64,000 nt of DNA from Alkalidesulfovibrio alkalitolerans DSM 16529 (GCF_000422245.1 NZ_ATHI01000001.1:124001-188000), one strand, 5' to 3'; shown: positions 10,939 through 19,443, counted from the stretch's first letter. Program-made: numbers and translations. Notes: generated by a model from the sequence alone, not told the origin.

Positions 10939-11868
10939 TTACTCTTTCGTGTCGCCAAATGGAAGCCTTATCTGGCGAGCAGCAGGGATGTGGTCTTTGA
11001 TCTTCAAGATAGTGCGCTCTGTCTTCAGGCCCTTGTCAGTGTGGTATTGGCGTTCCAAAACCTCGGCAACAAGAATGTCGTTTTTTGCAAAAGCTAATTG
11101 GTTTTCATCGATCTTTCTCAAGAAATTTTGGTCAGCGATGCTGGCTGAATACTCAGAGGCACCATCGTAAAATTCCCACTTGTTTCCCTCCTTGAACTTG
11201 ATACTCTTAAGTTGAAGATTTGTTGTCCTGATATCCTCGGAAAGCAAGACATCCTCTTGCACAGGAAACTTAAAGTGATGAGCCTCCTCTTTGCTCACAA
11301 AAACAGACTCAGTCCCTGGCGTCGCCCGTGCTGCGAATAGCTCCACACCGTTGCGTTCAAGGGGCTTGCTGATTGAATTTTCAAGTCCTTTGCGCACTCT
11401 TACATCTTGGTAGAGCTTGAGTAACGTCCTTGAGATGACTGTACTTTCATCTTCGATGATGATCTTGACGTTTCCATCCTGGAGTGGCTCAACCTTTGTG
11501 ATCCGACGCCCTCGGACCCACTTAATGAATCCGATTAGTCCGTCCTTGAATAAGGCATAAACGCCTCCCAATAATCCCAGTACCTCTAAAAGCGTTTTTG
11601 CGGTCACAACATCCGATGAAGACAGCAATCCCCCTAGACTACCCCATATGCTTTGTACTGTGCTAAGTTCAATGCCAAATGAACCCCGCTCGAAGGAGGC
11701 ACGGACACTGACGCTGATGGACGCCCGGTCGCCATTGAGCACTTCGTTCGCACCTTCCAGAACATCTGAAAGCGCCAAGAGGGCCGGGGCAAGGTCTCGG
11801 ACATCCATTTCGTGATTGGCCAAGGCTGGGCCATCATAGAGTACATAAAAATTCGCTTTACTACTCAT
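10939..11868 (-). CDS. Unrecognised 309-aa protein with a central hydrophobic segment
   Basis: I do not recognise a named family. The N-terminal third looks like an alpha/beta domain (FYVLYDGPALANHEMDVRDL start; ISVSVRASFERGSFGIEL strands). A hydrophobic stretch at about residues 85-120 (LEVLGLLGGVYALFKDGLIGFI) could be one or two membrane-associated helices. The C-terminal half is rich in beta strands and charged residues. Base composition and codon use are clearly more AT-rich than the flanking core genes, which suggests recent transfer. It is a single gene without an operon partner; the ribosome-binding site is weak (GAGACG). It may belong to a family carried on mobile islands, but I infer this from context only. 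Confidence 0.7.
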   Translation of the reverse strand: MSSKANFYVLYDGPALANHEMDVRDLAPALLALSDVLEGANEVLNGDRASISVSVRASFERGSFGIELSTVQSIWGSLGGLLSSSDVVTAKTLLEVLGLLGGVYALFKDGLIGFIKWVRGRRITKVEPLQDGNVKIIIEDESTVISRTLLKLYQDVRVRKGLENSISKPLERNGVELFAARATPGTESVFVSKEEAHHFKFPVQEDVLLSEDIRTTNLQLKSIKFKEGNKWEFYDGASEYSASIADQNFLRKIDENQLAFAKNDILVAEVLERQYHTDKGLKTERTILKIKDHIPAARQIRLPFGDTKE

Positions 11869-12115
11869 CTACGTCTCTTTTAAGCGATGGTTCCTCAACG
11901 CTTGCAGTTTTACTAAAACAACCACCGTTCAATTTTCCCAAGGCAAATAGTCTCGTTGATGAATCATTTTGAAGGCACTATTCTCTCTAGTCCTGGTCGC
12001 TACATAATCTATATCTTAGTATTCAGCGAGCCCAAATGTACGAGTGTAACGCGCGAAACATCTCTTGGAATATAAATTTTCACCGCCATTACACACGGTT
12101 ACCATCCTTATTTTT

Positions 12116-12413
12116 CTAGCGCAGTTCCCTTCCCACCCAGATCACATGGCCGATTATCCTGACGCCGTCGCCGAGGTCGCCCTTGGCGTCGATTTCTATG
12201 GGGGTAGGCCGGGTTGAAGCTCTTTAGCAACAGCTTTCCAGACAGTGTGTCTATTATTTTTAGATAGACGAGATCCTCGACACCGACGGCGAAGACTTGG
12301 CCGTGGCCTAGCTGCCTCTGGCTTTGATCTATCAGGACGACGTCAGCATTCTTGATCTCTGGCTCCATGCTATCGCCCATGACTCGCATGAGGACCATCT
12401 CGCGCGGGCTATT
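12116..12413 (-). pseudogene. C-terminal remnant of an S24/LexA-like phage repressor, frameshifted
   Basis: The minus strand encodes SPREMVLMRVMGDSMEP, then GQVFAVGVEDLVYLKII and KSFNPAYP, the C-terminal peptidase S24 half of a CI-type repressor with both the catalytic Ser (GDSMEP) and Lys (YLKI) present. In a run of five C residues near 12210 the frame shifts. Removing one base restores PIEIDAKGDLGDG and a normal ending (HVIWVGREL) with a TAG at 12116-12118. The helix-turn-helix N-terminal half is missing. The remnant begins within about 15 bp of the stop codon of the AlkD-like gene, so a deletion or insertion joined the two. It is surely non-functional as a repressor. Confidence 0.8.
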
Positions 12414-13068
12414 TCCCCTTCACGATTTTCCGTTTGGCTTCCTTGCCCACGGACGCGGCGTGCTTGTCCGCCGAGGCGGCGAGCTCGTCGGCCAGGGCCA
12501 GGGCGGCTTGGCGCAGGTCGTCCGAACGCTGCCCGACGTTCTTCAGCGCCCAGGCCACGGCCTTGCGCACGATGCGGCGCTCGTCCCCGGCGGCGCGGCG
12601 GATGAGGGGCAAAAAGGAGAGGAACTGGGCGGGCAGGGCGTCGTGCTCCTTCCTGGCCAGGACGGCCTGGGTGACGAAGGCGGCGCGGCGCACGAACTCT
12701 TCGGGCCGGTCGGTCCACTCCTCGGCCTTGGTCCAGGCGTAGCGGGTGCGCCAGACGAGGTTCTGGCAGAACTGGTCGCAGAGGTCCCAGGAGTCGATGT
12801 CCGCGGCCCAGGCCTCCAGGAGCGGGTCGGCGGTCCGGGCCGGATCGGCGATGACCGTGGCCAGGATGCGGGCCTCGTGCAGGCCGGTCTTCCAGAGATC
12901 CTGGGCCAGGGCGTGGTCGCGGTGCACCTGCATGGCCAGGCCGCGGATGACCCGCACGGGCACGCCGCAGGCGCGGGCGGTGTTGATGCCGTACCGGGCC
13001 ATGCCCTCACGGTTCTTCTCGTCGCCCAGGCTGCGCAGTCTGGCGACGATCTCTTCGGCGCGGTTCAC
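12409..13068 (-). CDS. AlkD-like DNA alkylation repair protein (HEAT-repeat glycosylase family)
   Basis: A 219-aa all-helical protein similar to the AlkC/AlkD superfamily. It shows helices such as SWDLCDQFCQNLVWRT and RRIVRKAVAWALKNVG, with the WDLCD segment corresponding to the family's conserved Trp/Asp region. AlkD homologues excise positively charged alkylated bases such as N3-methyladenine and N7-methylguanine. Short paralogues of unknown activity are also common. The start is a GTG at 13068 with an AAGGAG site 7 bp upstream. The gene is GC-rich although its neighbours on both sides are AT-rich, and its 3' end abuts the broken S24 repressor, so it may have arrived separately or be an older resident. 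Confidence 0.85.
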   Translation of the reverse strand: MNRAEEIVARLRSLGDEKNREGMARYGINTARACGVPVRVIRGLAMQVHRDHALAQDLWKTGLHEARILATVIADPARTADPLLEAWAADIDSWDLCDQFCQNLVWRTRYAWTKAEEWTDRPEEFVRRAAFVTQAVLARKEHDALPAQFLSFLPLIRRAAGDERRIVRKAVAWALKNVGQRSDDLRQAALALADELAASADKHAASVGKEAKRKIVKGK

Positions 13069-13249
13069 GGATAATCTCCTTGGTGAAGAGTCTATCGGGA
13101 TTGCGTGGTATTGCCAATAAAGCCGTGGTCCTTAATCAAGCAGGACTGAATTGCAATGTCTTGTTATAATATCTGGCGAATGACAAAGAATAACTATAAG
13201 GTTAGCCATGTAGGTTATGGCATAATAGAAAAATTATTGGGGGTGTTCC

Positions 13250-14458
13250 ATGCCAACGCCTGAAGCGCGAAAACTCACCGATTTTATTAATAAAAAAGAG
13301 CTGGAAGGGTTTGATGGGTATTCTATTTTGATAGTAGTCGATGGTGAACCAAATGTGAAGCCCATCTCTCCTATGTTTAATGCTGGCAGAATAGGCAAAT
13401 TGTATAACGTAGATGGATTTAAAGGAAAAAAAATTGCATATATTAAGAATCCATTTCCAGAAGAAGTGCGATTGGTCCCTACTGTTATGCTAGATTCAAA
13501 TCTTGTTTCATATTTGCAACAATTTGTTGAGAAAACTCTACATAAAGATTTTTACTATTCTATTTTTCTCTTTATAAAAGAGGTACACGTTAATTTAAAT
13601 TATGACTTTAGTCCAGTATTTTATTTTTATGAGAGCTTTCATAAGCAAGAAGTAAAAGATTTTAAACAATTTGCTCTAAAATCTTATATGGCGTTGCTCA
13701 AAATTCAAGTTATGGACAAAGAAAAGTTTGTTAGCGATTATGAAATTCAAGAAGACCCGCGACTTGTTGCGGAGTTATGCAAAAATAAGATGTGCTCCTC
13801 GCTAGAGCAAGTTGCGAAAAATTATATTGATAATTTCGCTGATGCGCAACAGCATGAGATGAGCATAATGCCCAATGTTACGTATCTTGTATTGTTAAAA
13901 ATGGTTCTCATAAAATATGATCGTAGGATAGAAGACAGCGGAAAGATTCAGGCAGTCTATGAATTCATGATAGAAGAATTTGGCTTGTTGTTTGCGCGGG
14001 AGATTGTGTTGTCCGCTCTGTATTTTTCATCAAGGACAGGACGATCAATAAAATATTTTGACAAAAATATTAACATTATAAATCTCAAGCATAATCTTCA
14101 AGCAACAGCATGGGATATCTTGCTTGCTAGAATGCCAGAGATGTTGCTAACATTTTCATCCCCTGATGAGGTCACGGTGGCAACTATTTGCACAGGAGAA
14201 GAATTTATTAAAGAAATTTGCGAAATGGTAAGCTATGAGCGTATTGATGTGTGTAAAAAAAAGAATTTTATCCAGCCGCAATTTTTGTTTAACAACTCTT
14301 TAATGATGGAGAAATTGGATAAAGTTTATTATGATTCTATAGTGCAAATAATTGATACTCATGTTCCTGTCCGGACGCGCAAATCGTTGACAAAAGAATA
14401 TTTAGATGGATTAGAAGATAAGCTCTTAAAAGAATGTTCCTTTCACAAGGGCTGTTAG
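13250..14458 (+). CDS. AT-rich accessory protein, possibly PIN-like nuclease family
   Basis: A 402-aa protein I cannot assign firmly. A beta-strand plus acidic motif VPTVMLDSNLVSYL (Asp82, Asn84) resembles the first active-site strand of PIN-domain RNases. A later helix TAWDILLARMPEML (Asp289) and a strand VTVATICTGEEFIKEI (Glu317/318) could supply the other acidic positions. The middle is helical. The N-terminal 75 residues form a separate beta-rich segment. The coding sequence is strongly AT-rich and lies alone, with a GGGGGTG ribosome-binding site and no antitoxin-like partner. It ends 2 bp before the 3' end of the racemase gene on the other strand. Likely a horizontally acquired orphan, perhaps a defence or toxin gene; the PIN suggestion is an inference from motif spacing. 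Confidence 0.7.
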   Translation: MPTPEARKLTDFINKKELEGFDGYSILIVVDGEPNVKPISPMFNAGRIGKLYNVDGFKGKKIAYIKNPFPEEVRLVPTVMLDSNLVSYLQQFVEKTLHKDFYYSIFLFIKEVHVNLNYDFSPVFYFYESFHKQEVKDFKQFALKSYMALLKIQVMDKEKFVSDYEIQEDPRLVAELCKNKMCSSLEQVAKNYIDNFADAQQHEMSIMPNVTYLVLLKMVLIKYDRRIEDSGKIQAVYEFMIEEFGLLFAREIVLSALYFSSRTGRSIKYFDKNINIINLKHNLQATAWDILLARMPEMLLTFSSPDEVTVATICTGEEFIKEICEMVSYERIDVCKKKNFIQPQFLFNNSLMMEKLDKVYYDSIVQIIDTHVPVRTRKSLTKEYLDGLEDKLLKECSFHKGC

Positions 14459-14459
14459 G

Positions 14460-15152
14460 TCAGGACAGCATCCAGTCCACGGCCATGTCGCAGTGCAGGG
14501 CAGTGGTGTCGAACAGGGGCATGGCCGCGTCGTCCGGGCCGATGAGCAGCGGGATCTCGGTGCAGCCGAGGATCACGCCCTCGGCCCCGGCCTCGGCCAG
14601 CCGCGCCATGATCTCGCGAAAACGCGCCCGTGTCGAGTCCGCGAAGACGCCGCGCACGAGTTCGCCGAAGATGGCCTCGTGCACGAAGGCCCGGTCCGGC
14701 TCATCCGGGATCAGGGTGGAGAGGCCGAAATCGGCCTTCAGGACGTCGGCGTACACGCCCGTCTCCATGGTGAAGCGGGTGCCAAGGAGCCCCACGCGCG
14801 AACACCCGGCCCGGCGCGCGGCCGCGCCCGTGGCCTTGGCGATGTGCAGCACGGGCAGGCCCGAGACGCGGGCCACCTCGTCGGCCACGAGGTGCATGGT
14901 GTTGGTGGCGATGACCATGCCCTGCGCCCCGGCTCGCGCCAGGTTCAGCGCTGCCTGGCCGAGCGTCTCGCCCAGGGCGTCCCATCGCTCCGCCTCCAGC
15001 AGGGCCGCGATCCCGGCGAAGTCGAAGGAGTGGATGAGCAGGGGGGCCGAGTGCAGGCCGCCCATGCGCGCGGCCACGTCGCGGTTCAGGCGGCGGTAGT
15101 ATTCGAGGGTGGATTCGTGGCTCATGCCGCCGAGAATGCCCAGGGTGCGCAT
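14460..15152 (-). CDS. Aspartate/glutamate racemase family protein
   Basis: A 230-aa member of the Asp/Glu/hydantoin racemase family. It starts MRTLGILGGMSHEST and has an ATNTMH motif in the first active-site position (Thr instead of Cys) and GCTEIPLLI with the second catalytic Cys. This Thr/Cys pair is as described for E. coli YgeA/EcL-DER, which acts preferentially on L-Asp and L-Glu. It may provide D-amino acids or recycle them. ATG at 15152 with an AGGAG site is clearly the start. It is the last gene of a minus-strand set with panB and a membrane protein, separated from the latter by 14 bp. Confidence 0.9.
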   Translation of the reverse strand: MRTLGILGGMSHESTLEYYRRLNRDVAARMGGLHSAPLLIHSFDFAGIAALLEAERWDALGETLGQAALNLARAGAQGMVIATNTMHLVADEVARVSGLPVLHIAKATGAAARRAGCSRVGLLGTRFTMETGVYADVLKADFGLSTLIPDEPDRAFVHEAIFGELVRGVFADSTRARFREIMARLAEAGAEGVILGCTEIPLLIGPDDAAMPLFDTTALHCDMAVDWMLS

Positions 15153-15166
15153 GCGATGCTCCTTTT

Positions 15167-16123
15167 TCAGAAGGCCCACAGCCAGTAGCCGTAGGTCACG
15201 ACGATCATGCCGCCCACGCGCAGGGCCTGGTTGTAGACGATGAGGCGAAGGGCCAGGGCCGGGGAGAAGATGCCCGCGTAGGACGGAAACTGGTGGCGGA
15301 AGGCGCGCATGGGCGAGGAGAGGATGTTGCCCACGAGCAAGGCCAGGATGACGAAGCGCGGTTCGAGTCCGCCCGTGGTGATGAGCGCGCCGGCGGCGGC
15401 CAGCCCGGCCGTGAATTCCGATGCCATCTGGAAGATGACGATGGGCAGGGCCGAGGCGGGCAGCCAGGACAACTCGCCCACGTTTTGCGCCATGAACTGC
15501 TCCAGGCGCGCGAACAGGCCGTGGCGGGCGGCGAAGTGGATGGCCACGTAGATGGGCACGGTGATGTAGAGGATTTTGGGCAGCCGGGTACGGAAGCGCT
15601 TGAGCGCGAGCCGAAAGGCGGCCCGAAAGCCCTTGAAGCCGTTCTCTTGCAGGCGGCAGACCACGCAGCCCTCGGGAATGGGCGGCAGGGTCAGGCGGCC
15701 GAGCGCGATGATGAACAGGGTGCGCAACGCGGCCGCGAGCAGGGAGAGCCCCACGTACACTGCGGCCGCGTCGCCGATATAGGGCACGGTAAGGAAGTAG
15801 ACGGTGGGAAGATGCAAAAGATAGGTGGGCAGCGCGTTGAAAAGGTTCGCCAGAACCAGTTCGCGGCGGCTCATCTCGCCCTTGTCGTGGGCTTCGGCGA
15901 GCATGGTGTTGGCCGTGATGCTGGAAAAGAAGGCCATGGAGAAGCTCGCGCCGGAGACGTCCTTGAGTCTGGCCATGCGGATGAGCGGCGAGGCCAGGCG
16001 GGCCATGGTATGGGTCCAGTTGAGCGCCTCGATGAGGTTGCCCACGATGAGCCCCATGGAGATGGCCAGTGTCAGGCGCAGCAGTGGCAGGACCAGCGCG
16101 GACCACAGAAGATCGATGTCCAT
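15167..16123 (-). CDS. Nucleoside-recognition (gate) domain membrane protein
   Basis: A 318-aa polytopic inner-membrane protein with about eight hydrophobic segments. It begins MDIDLLWSALVLPLLRL and contains the gate-domain pattern seen in spore-maturation and nucleoside-transporter relatives (VSGASFSMAFFSSITANTMLAEAHDKGEMSRRE, then FNALPTYLLHLPTVYF). A CVVC motif lies in a loop (EGCVVCRLQENGF). Its substrate is unknown; nucleoside transport has been suggested for the family only by similarity. The ATG at 16123 is 10 bp after the panB stop, suggesting co-transcription; its ribosome-binding site is poor. Confidence 0.82.
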   Translation of the reverse strand: MDIDLLWSALVLPLLRLTLAISMGLIVGNLIEALNWTHTMARLASPLIRMARLKDVSGASFSMAFFSSITANTMLAEAHDKGEMSRRELVLANLFNALPTYLLHLPTVYFLTVPYIGDAAAVYVGLSLLAAALRTLFIIALGRLTLPPIPEGCVVCRLQENGFKGFRAAFRLALKRFRTRLPKILYITVPIYVAIHFAARHGLFARLEQFMAQNVGELSWLPASALPIVIFQMASEFTAGLAAAGALITTGGLEPRFVILALLVGNILSSPMRAFRHQFPSYAGIFSPALALRLIVYNQALRVGGMIVVTYGYWLWAF

Positions 16124-16133
16124 CGGGCCTTGA

Positions 16134-17000
16134 TCAGTCCTCGTCGCGGGCGAGCGTTTCCTCGAGCAGGCGGTCGAGGTCGTCCTCACTCAGGCCGCCG
16201 GGCAGGCCGTAGCCATGCTCGGGCGCGGGGAATGTCCCGGCGCGGACCTCCCCGGAGTAGGCCGCAAGCGCTGCCGCGGCCTCGCGGGCCAGGGAGGCGT
16301 AGCGTTTGACGAAACGCGGCGCGAGGCGTTCCTGAAGCCCGAGCACGTCGTAGGAAACGAGAACCTGGCCGTCGCAGTCCGGCCCGGCACCGATGCCGAT
16401 GGTGGGCGCGGACACGGCGCGCGTGACGCGCGCGGCCAGGGGCGAGGGCAGGCATTCGAGGACCACGGAGAAGCACCCGGCCTTGGCCAGGGCCTTGGCC
16501 TCGGACAGGATGGCGGCCGCGGCCGGAACACTCTTGCCTTGGACCGTGAAGCTGCCGATCTCGGCCAGGCGCTGCGGCGTGAGGCCCACGTGGCCCATGA
16601 CCGGCACTCCGGCGTCGATGATCGCGCGCACGGCCTCCATGTGGCGTGCGCCCTCGATCTTCACGGCCCGCGCGCCGCCCTCCGAGACGAAGCGCACGGC
16701 GTTTCGCACGGCCTGGACCGGGGATTCCTGGTAGGAGCCGAAGGGCATGTCCGCGACCACCAGGGCGCGTGCTGCCGTACGCGTCACGGCTTTCACATGG
16801 TGCAACATCTCTTCCATGGTTATGGAAAGGGTATCCTCGTGGCCGAGCACGACCATGGCCAGGGAGTCGCCGACGAGCACGACGTCCGCGCCACCCTCCT
16901 CGGCGAGGCGGGTCGTGGGGGCGTCGTGGGCCGTGAGCACCACGATGCGCTGTCTGCCCTTCATGGCGCGGATGTCGGGAGCGGTGAGGGGTTTGGTCAT
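16134..17000 (-). CDS. panB: 3-methyl-2-oxobutanoate hydroxymethyltransferase (ketopantoate hydroxymethyltransferase)
   Basis: A 288-aa enzyme catalysing the first committed step of pantothenate synthesis: it transfers a hydroxymethyl group from 5,10-methylene-tetrahydrofolate to alpha-ketoisovalerate. Family motifs seen are TAHDAPTTRLAEEGGADVVLVGDS, the metal-binding Asp region VADMPFGSY, KIEGA, and VMGHVGLTPQ, with IGIGAGPDCDGQVLV near the C-terminal third. Length is normal. The ATG at 17000 has a GGAGGACCAC leader. panC and panD are not in the window. It heads a three-gene minus-strand cluster. Confidence 0.96.
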   Translation of the reverse strand: MTKPLTAPDIRAMKGRQRIVVLTAHDAPTTRLAEEGGADVVLVGDSLAMVVLGHEDTLSITMEEMLHHVKAVTRTAARALVVADMPFGSYQESPVQAVRNAVRFVSEGGARAVKIEGARHMEAVRAIIDAGVPVMGHVGLTPQRLAEIGSFTVQGKSVPAAAAILSEAKALAKAGCFSVVLECLPSPLAARVTRAVSAPTIGIGAGPDCDGQVLVSYDVLGLQERLAPRFVKRYASLAREAAAALAAYSGEVRAGTFPAPEHGYGLPGGLSEDDLDRLLEETLARDED

Positions 17001-17068
17001 GTGGTCCTCCTTGCCGGGGTAAGGCATGGGATCATAGCGTAGGACATGGCGCAAGAAAAGACGCGGCC

Positions 17069-17193
17069 CAGGCTGCTGAAAAAGTCCCATCTACTGTGCT
17101 GCCGCGAAAAGTTCAGCCCCTCGCGCAGGTCAAACTACGCTTCGGCCTTGAGCTTTTCTAGCGCCTTGCATCTGGGTCTTTTTGAGCAGCCTG
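17069..17193. repeat. Dispersed palindromic element, copy 2
   Basis: 125 bp starting CAGGCTGCTGAAAAAG and ending TTTGAGCAGCCTG, with the shared internal blocks AGTCCCATCT, TTCGGCCTTGAG and GCGCCTTGCATCTG. It lies upstream of panB and downstream of the repressor gene at 17276, all on the minus strand. Confidence 0.88.
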
Positions 17194-17216
17194 GATGCAG
17201 GAGTTCGAAAGCAGCC

Positions 17217-17251
17217 ACGGCCGCGAACCCCTGACAGGGGCTCGCGGCCGT
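17217..17251. terminator. Strong hairpin downstream of the repressor gene
   Basis: A 16-bp inverted repeat with one mismatch (ACGGCCGCGA...CCCCT / AGGGG...TCGCGGCCGT) around a GAC loop lies about 25 bp after the minus-strand repressor stop codon. It lacks a long U tract, so termination efficiency is uncertain. Confidence 0.55.
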
Positions 17252-17275
17252 AGATCGCGCGCGTCGTGGAAGGTT

Positions 17276-17959
17276 CTAGAATTCCTGGAGCAGCCAGACC
17301 ACGCGGCCGACAATCTTGTCCTCGGCGGTGGAGGTGGGCACGGACTGTTCCGGATGCTCGGGGTTTTCGCTGCGCAAAAGGAAGCGGTCGTTGTCCGCGT
17401 CGAAGAAGACGCGCTTGAGCACGAGCCCCTCGTGGGGCACGTGGATGCCGTAAATCTCGCCCGAACGTACGCGGGTGCGGTCGCTGTCCAGTCCCACGTA
17501 AGCGCCCCGGCGGATGAGCGGCTCCATGCCCGCGCCGTCCACGCGCACCACCAGGATGGAGGGCTTGTGCAGCGTCTCGGGGATGGAGAGCTGGCTCACG
17601 AAGTCGGGCTGCCAGCCGCCCTGGTCCGTGACGAGTCCGGCCATGGAGGAGACGTTGACCACGCGGCTGCGAGAGGGGGTCTTGCCGTAGGCCGCCGAGG
17701 CCTCGGCAGCGCCCTGGAAGTTGGCCGAGGATTCGGCCATGCCGGGCTTGAGATACATGGGCTCGATGCCGTCGGAAAGCCAGTCCGGATTCAGGCCGTG
17801 GCTGCGGTAGAGCTTCAGGTACCAGTCCGCCGGCACGGAATTGCGGCGCTTGGCGTCGGAAATGGAAGACTGCCTGATGGAAAGGATGCTGGCCAGTTCC
17901 ACCTGCGTACGTGCGCCGGTGGCCTTCTTGATGCGTTCGAGGACGTTGTCGAAGTTCAT
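17276..17959 (-). CDS. Phage CI-type repressor with S24-like domain (degenerate protease), copy A
   Basis: A 227-aa regulator with an N-terminal CI-repressor helix-turn-helix (TQVELASILSIRQSSISDAKRR, about 18-39), a linker and a C-terminal S24-like domain. The nucleophile motif is DGAGMEP: Gly144 stands where Ser is expected. The Lys is kept (Lys182 in LVLKRVF). Self-cleavage is therefore unlikely. A GAGGTGA ribosome-binding site supports the ATG. Upstream is a good promoter (TTGCAT, 16 bp, TATAAT) overlapped by GTTGACT half-sites, consistent with autoregulation. It lies in a cluster of four phage-like regulators with no phage structural genes adjacent. Confidence 0.9.
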   Translation of the reverse strand: MNFDNVLERIKKATGARTQVELASILSIRQSSISDAKRRNSVPADWYLKLYRSHGLNPDWLSDGIEPMYLKPGMAESSANFQGAAEASAAYGKTPSRSRVVNVSSMAGLVTDQGGWQPDFVSQLSIPETLHKPSILVVRVDGAGMEPLIRRGAYVGLDSDRTRVRSGEIYGIHVPHEGLVLKRVFFDADNDRFLLRSENPEHPEQSVPTSTAEDKIVGRVVWLLQEF

Positions 17960-17983
17960 ATGTCACCTCGCGTATGGCGTAAA

Positions 17984-18051
17984 ATTATAATCACGTTGAC
18001 TAAAAATGCAACGGTTTCGTGGGGCTACGCCTGATGACTAAAAAAGTCAAC
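17984..18051 (-). promoter_or_regulatory. Promoter and operator-like repeats of repressor copy A
   Basis: On the minus strand a perfect -10 TATAAT (17984-17989) and a -35-like TTGCAT (18006-18011) are 16 bp apart. The motif GTTGACT occurs at 17995-18001 between them and again inverted at 18045-18051, where with TGACT at 18035-18039 it forms a palindrome TGACTAAAAAAGTCA. This arrangement looks like an autoregulated repressor promoter. Confidence 0.6.
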
Positions 18052-18339
18052 CCATTATCCCCGAGTCGGTCCTCCCATGTGTCATCCCATTGCGGCTCCA
18101 TTGCGGCTGTTTGCATTCAGCGAGCAGAGGGGTTTGCGCGCGTTCGTGCCGCCCTGAAGGATGGTTATGAGGGTCAATAATCATTCTGTACGCCCGGAAT
18201 ATGAACGTGGCAACGGATAATTTGCGCGACAATGGTTGCAAAGGGGCGATGCCCTCTGGTGGGCCGGATATGTGTTTGCAAATGAGAAAAAAGTCGATAT
18301 GCAGGTATCGAATAAATCGAGATGGCGCCTGGAGGGAAG

Positions 18340-18600
18340 ATGCCGCGACGAGAAGGCAGGGCGCGTGAGCCTGAACGCAGGGTCAGGCTGCTCAAGGAAT
18401 GGATGGCTGCCAAGGGGTTCAGCCAAAGGGTTCTGGCCGAGGAGATCGGCGTGCATCCGTCCATGATCACCCGCATCTTTCAAGGGCAGCGCGCCCCGGC
18501 GCGGCGCATCGAGCAGTTGCGTGACATCGGCGTGCCCGCGCGCCTTCTGCCCGCGCCAAGTGTCCGTCCCCCCGGAAGGCCGCGCAAGCGCCGGAAGTAG
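18340..18600 (+). CDS. Small XRE-type helix-turn-helix protein
   Basis: An 86-aa basic protein with one Cro/CI-type helix-turn-helix (FSQRVLAEEIGVHPSMITRIFQGQRAP, about residues 27-53) and a Pro/Arg-rich tail. GGAGGGAAG precedes the ATG at 18340; an upstream in-frame ATG at 18322 has no ribosome-binding site. It stands between two divergent S24-type repressors (copies A and B, both minus strand) and could act as a Cro-like counter-regulator. It ends 11 bp before the 3' end of copy B. Confidence 0.8.
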   Translation: MPRREGRAREPERRVRLLKEWMAAKGFSQRVLAEEIGVHPSMITRIFQGQRAPARRIEQLRDIGVPARLLPAPSVRPPGRPRKRRK

Positions 18601-18611
18601 CCGTGCACCGG

Positions 18612-19289
18612 CTATATTTCTTGCATGGTCCAGGCCACGCGGCCCACGAGTCGTTCGTCCTTTCTGTCCAACGGCAAATGCAGGTCGAAGACGCCCTTGC
18701 CCTCGCCCTGGAGCCGAAGCGCCCCGCGTCCGATATCCACGAAGACCCGCCGGAAAACGAGTCCCACCTCGGGCAGGAGCACGGCGTGAACGTCGCCCTC
18801 GGCGATGTTCCTGCGCCGCGTTTCGACGCCGACGTAAGCACCCCGCCTGATGACCGGAGACAGACTGTCGTCCGTGGCTGTGAAAACGAGCAGGCCGGGG
18901 CGGCGATAGCTGGACGGGATGCAGATGCGATCCGTTTCCGGCGCGGTCCACGCTCCGTTGGCACCGCGTGATGGCGTCGGAGCGTTGACAGCCACGATGG
19001 TCAACCCCTCGGAGGAGTCCAGAGCGTCGCCCGCGTCCGGGGCTGTCAGGCGTCGGGGAGGCTCTCCGGACAGGAGCCAGCGCGGATTGTAGCCCGCCTC
19101 CAGGCACAGCGAGAGAATCCAGGAAGCAGGTACGCGCTTCTTTTTCTTGGCGTCGGAGACGCTGGATTGACGAATTCCCAGGCGTTCCGCCAGATCCTGT
19201 TGGGTCTGGGCTCCGGCAGCCTCGAGAACGCGAAGGTATATATCATTGAACTCTTCGGCGTCTCGCAACGCGCTCCCTGCCTGATTCAT
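18612..19289 (-). CDS. Phage CI-type repressor with S24-like domain (degenerate protease), copy B
   Basis: A 225-aa paralogue of copy A. The helix-turn-helix (TQQDLAERLGIRQSSVSDAKKKKRVP, about 29-54) is followed by a linker and an S24-like domain. The nucleophile position is kept (Ser142 in TDDSLSP) but the general-base Lys is replaced: LVFRRVF has Arg180 where copy A has Lys182. So this protein keeps the half that copy A lacks. GGAGATAATAG precedes the ATG. A 220-bp divergent intergenic region separates it from copy C on the other strand, suggesting shared control. Confidence 0.9.
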   Translation of the reverse strand: MNQAGSALRDAEEFNDIYLRVLEAAGAQTQQDLAERLGIRQSSVSDAKKKKRVPASWILSLCLEAGYNPRWLLSGEPPRRLTAPDAGDALDSSEGLTIVAVNAPTPSRGANGAWTAPETDRICIPSSYRRPGLLVFTATDDSLSPVIRRGAYVGVETRRRNIAEGDVHAVLLPEVGLVFRRVFVDIGRGALRLQGEGKGVFDLHLPLDRKDERLVGRVAWTMQEI

Positions 19290-19437
19290 CTATTATCTCC
19301 TACCGTTAAAGGCTTAAATCGGTCAATTCAATCTACGCCACCGGACACGGCAAAGCAATACGAAATTGCAAGGTCTTCATGGATTCTGGCAGGATGAGGC
19401 GAAGGACCAAGGACAGGTTTGGCTTATGCAATATATG

Positions 19438-19443
19438 TTGACA
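19438..19443 (+). promoter_or_regulatory. Possible -35 element for repressor copy C
   Basis: A consensus TTGACA lies in the AT-rich divergent region between repressors B and C. At the proper distance only a poor -10 is present (TAACCT), so the promoter would need help or is weak. The 19290-19509 region otherwise holds no gene. Confidence 0.35.
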
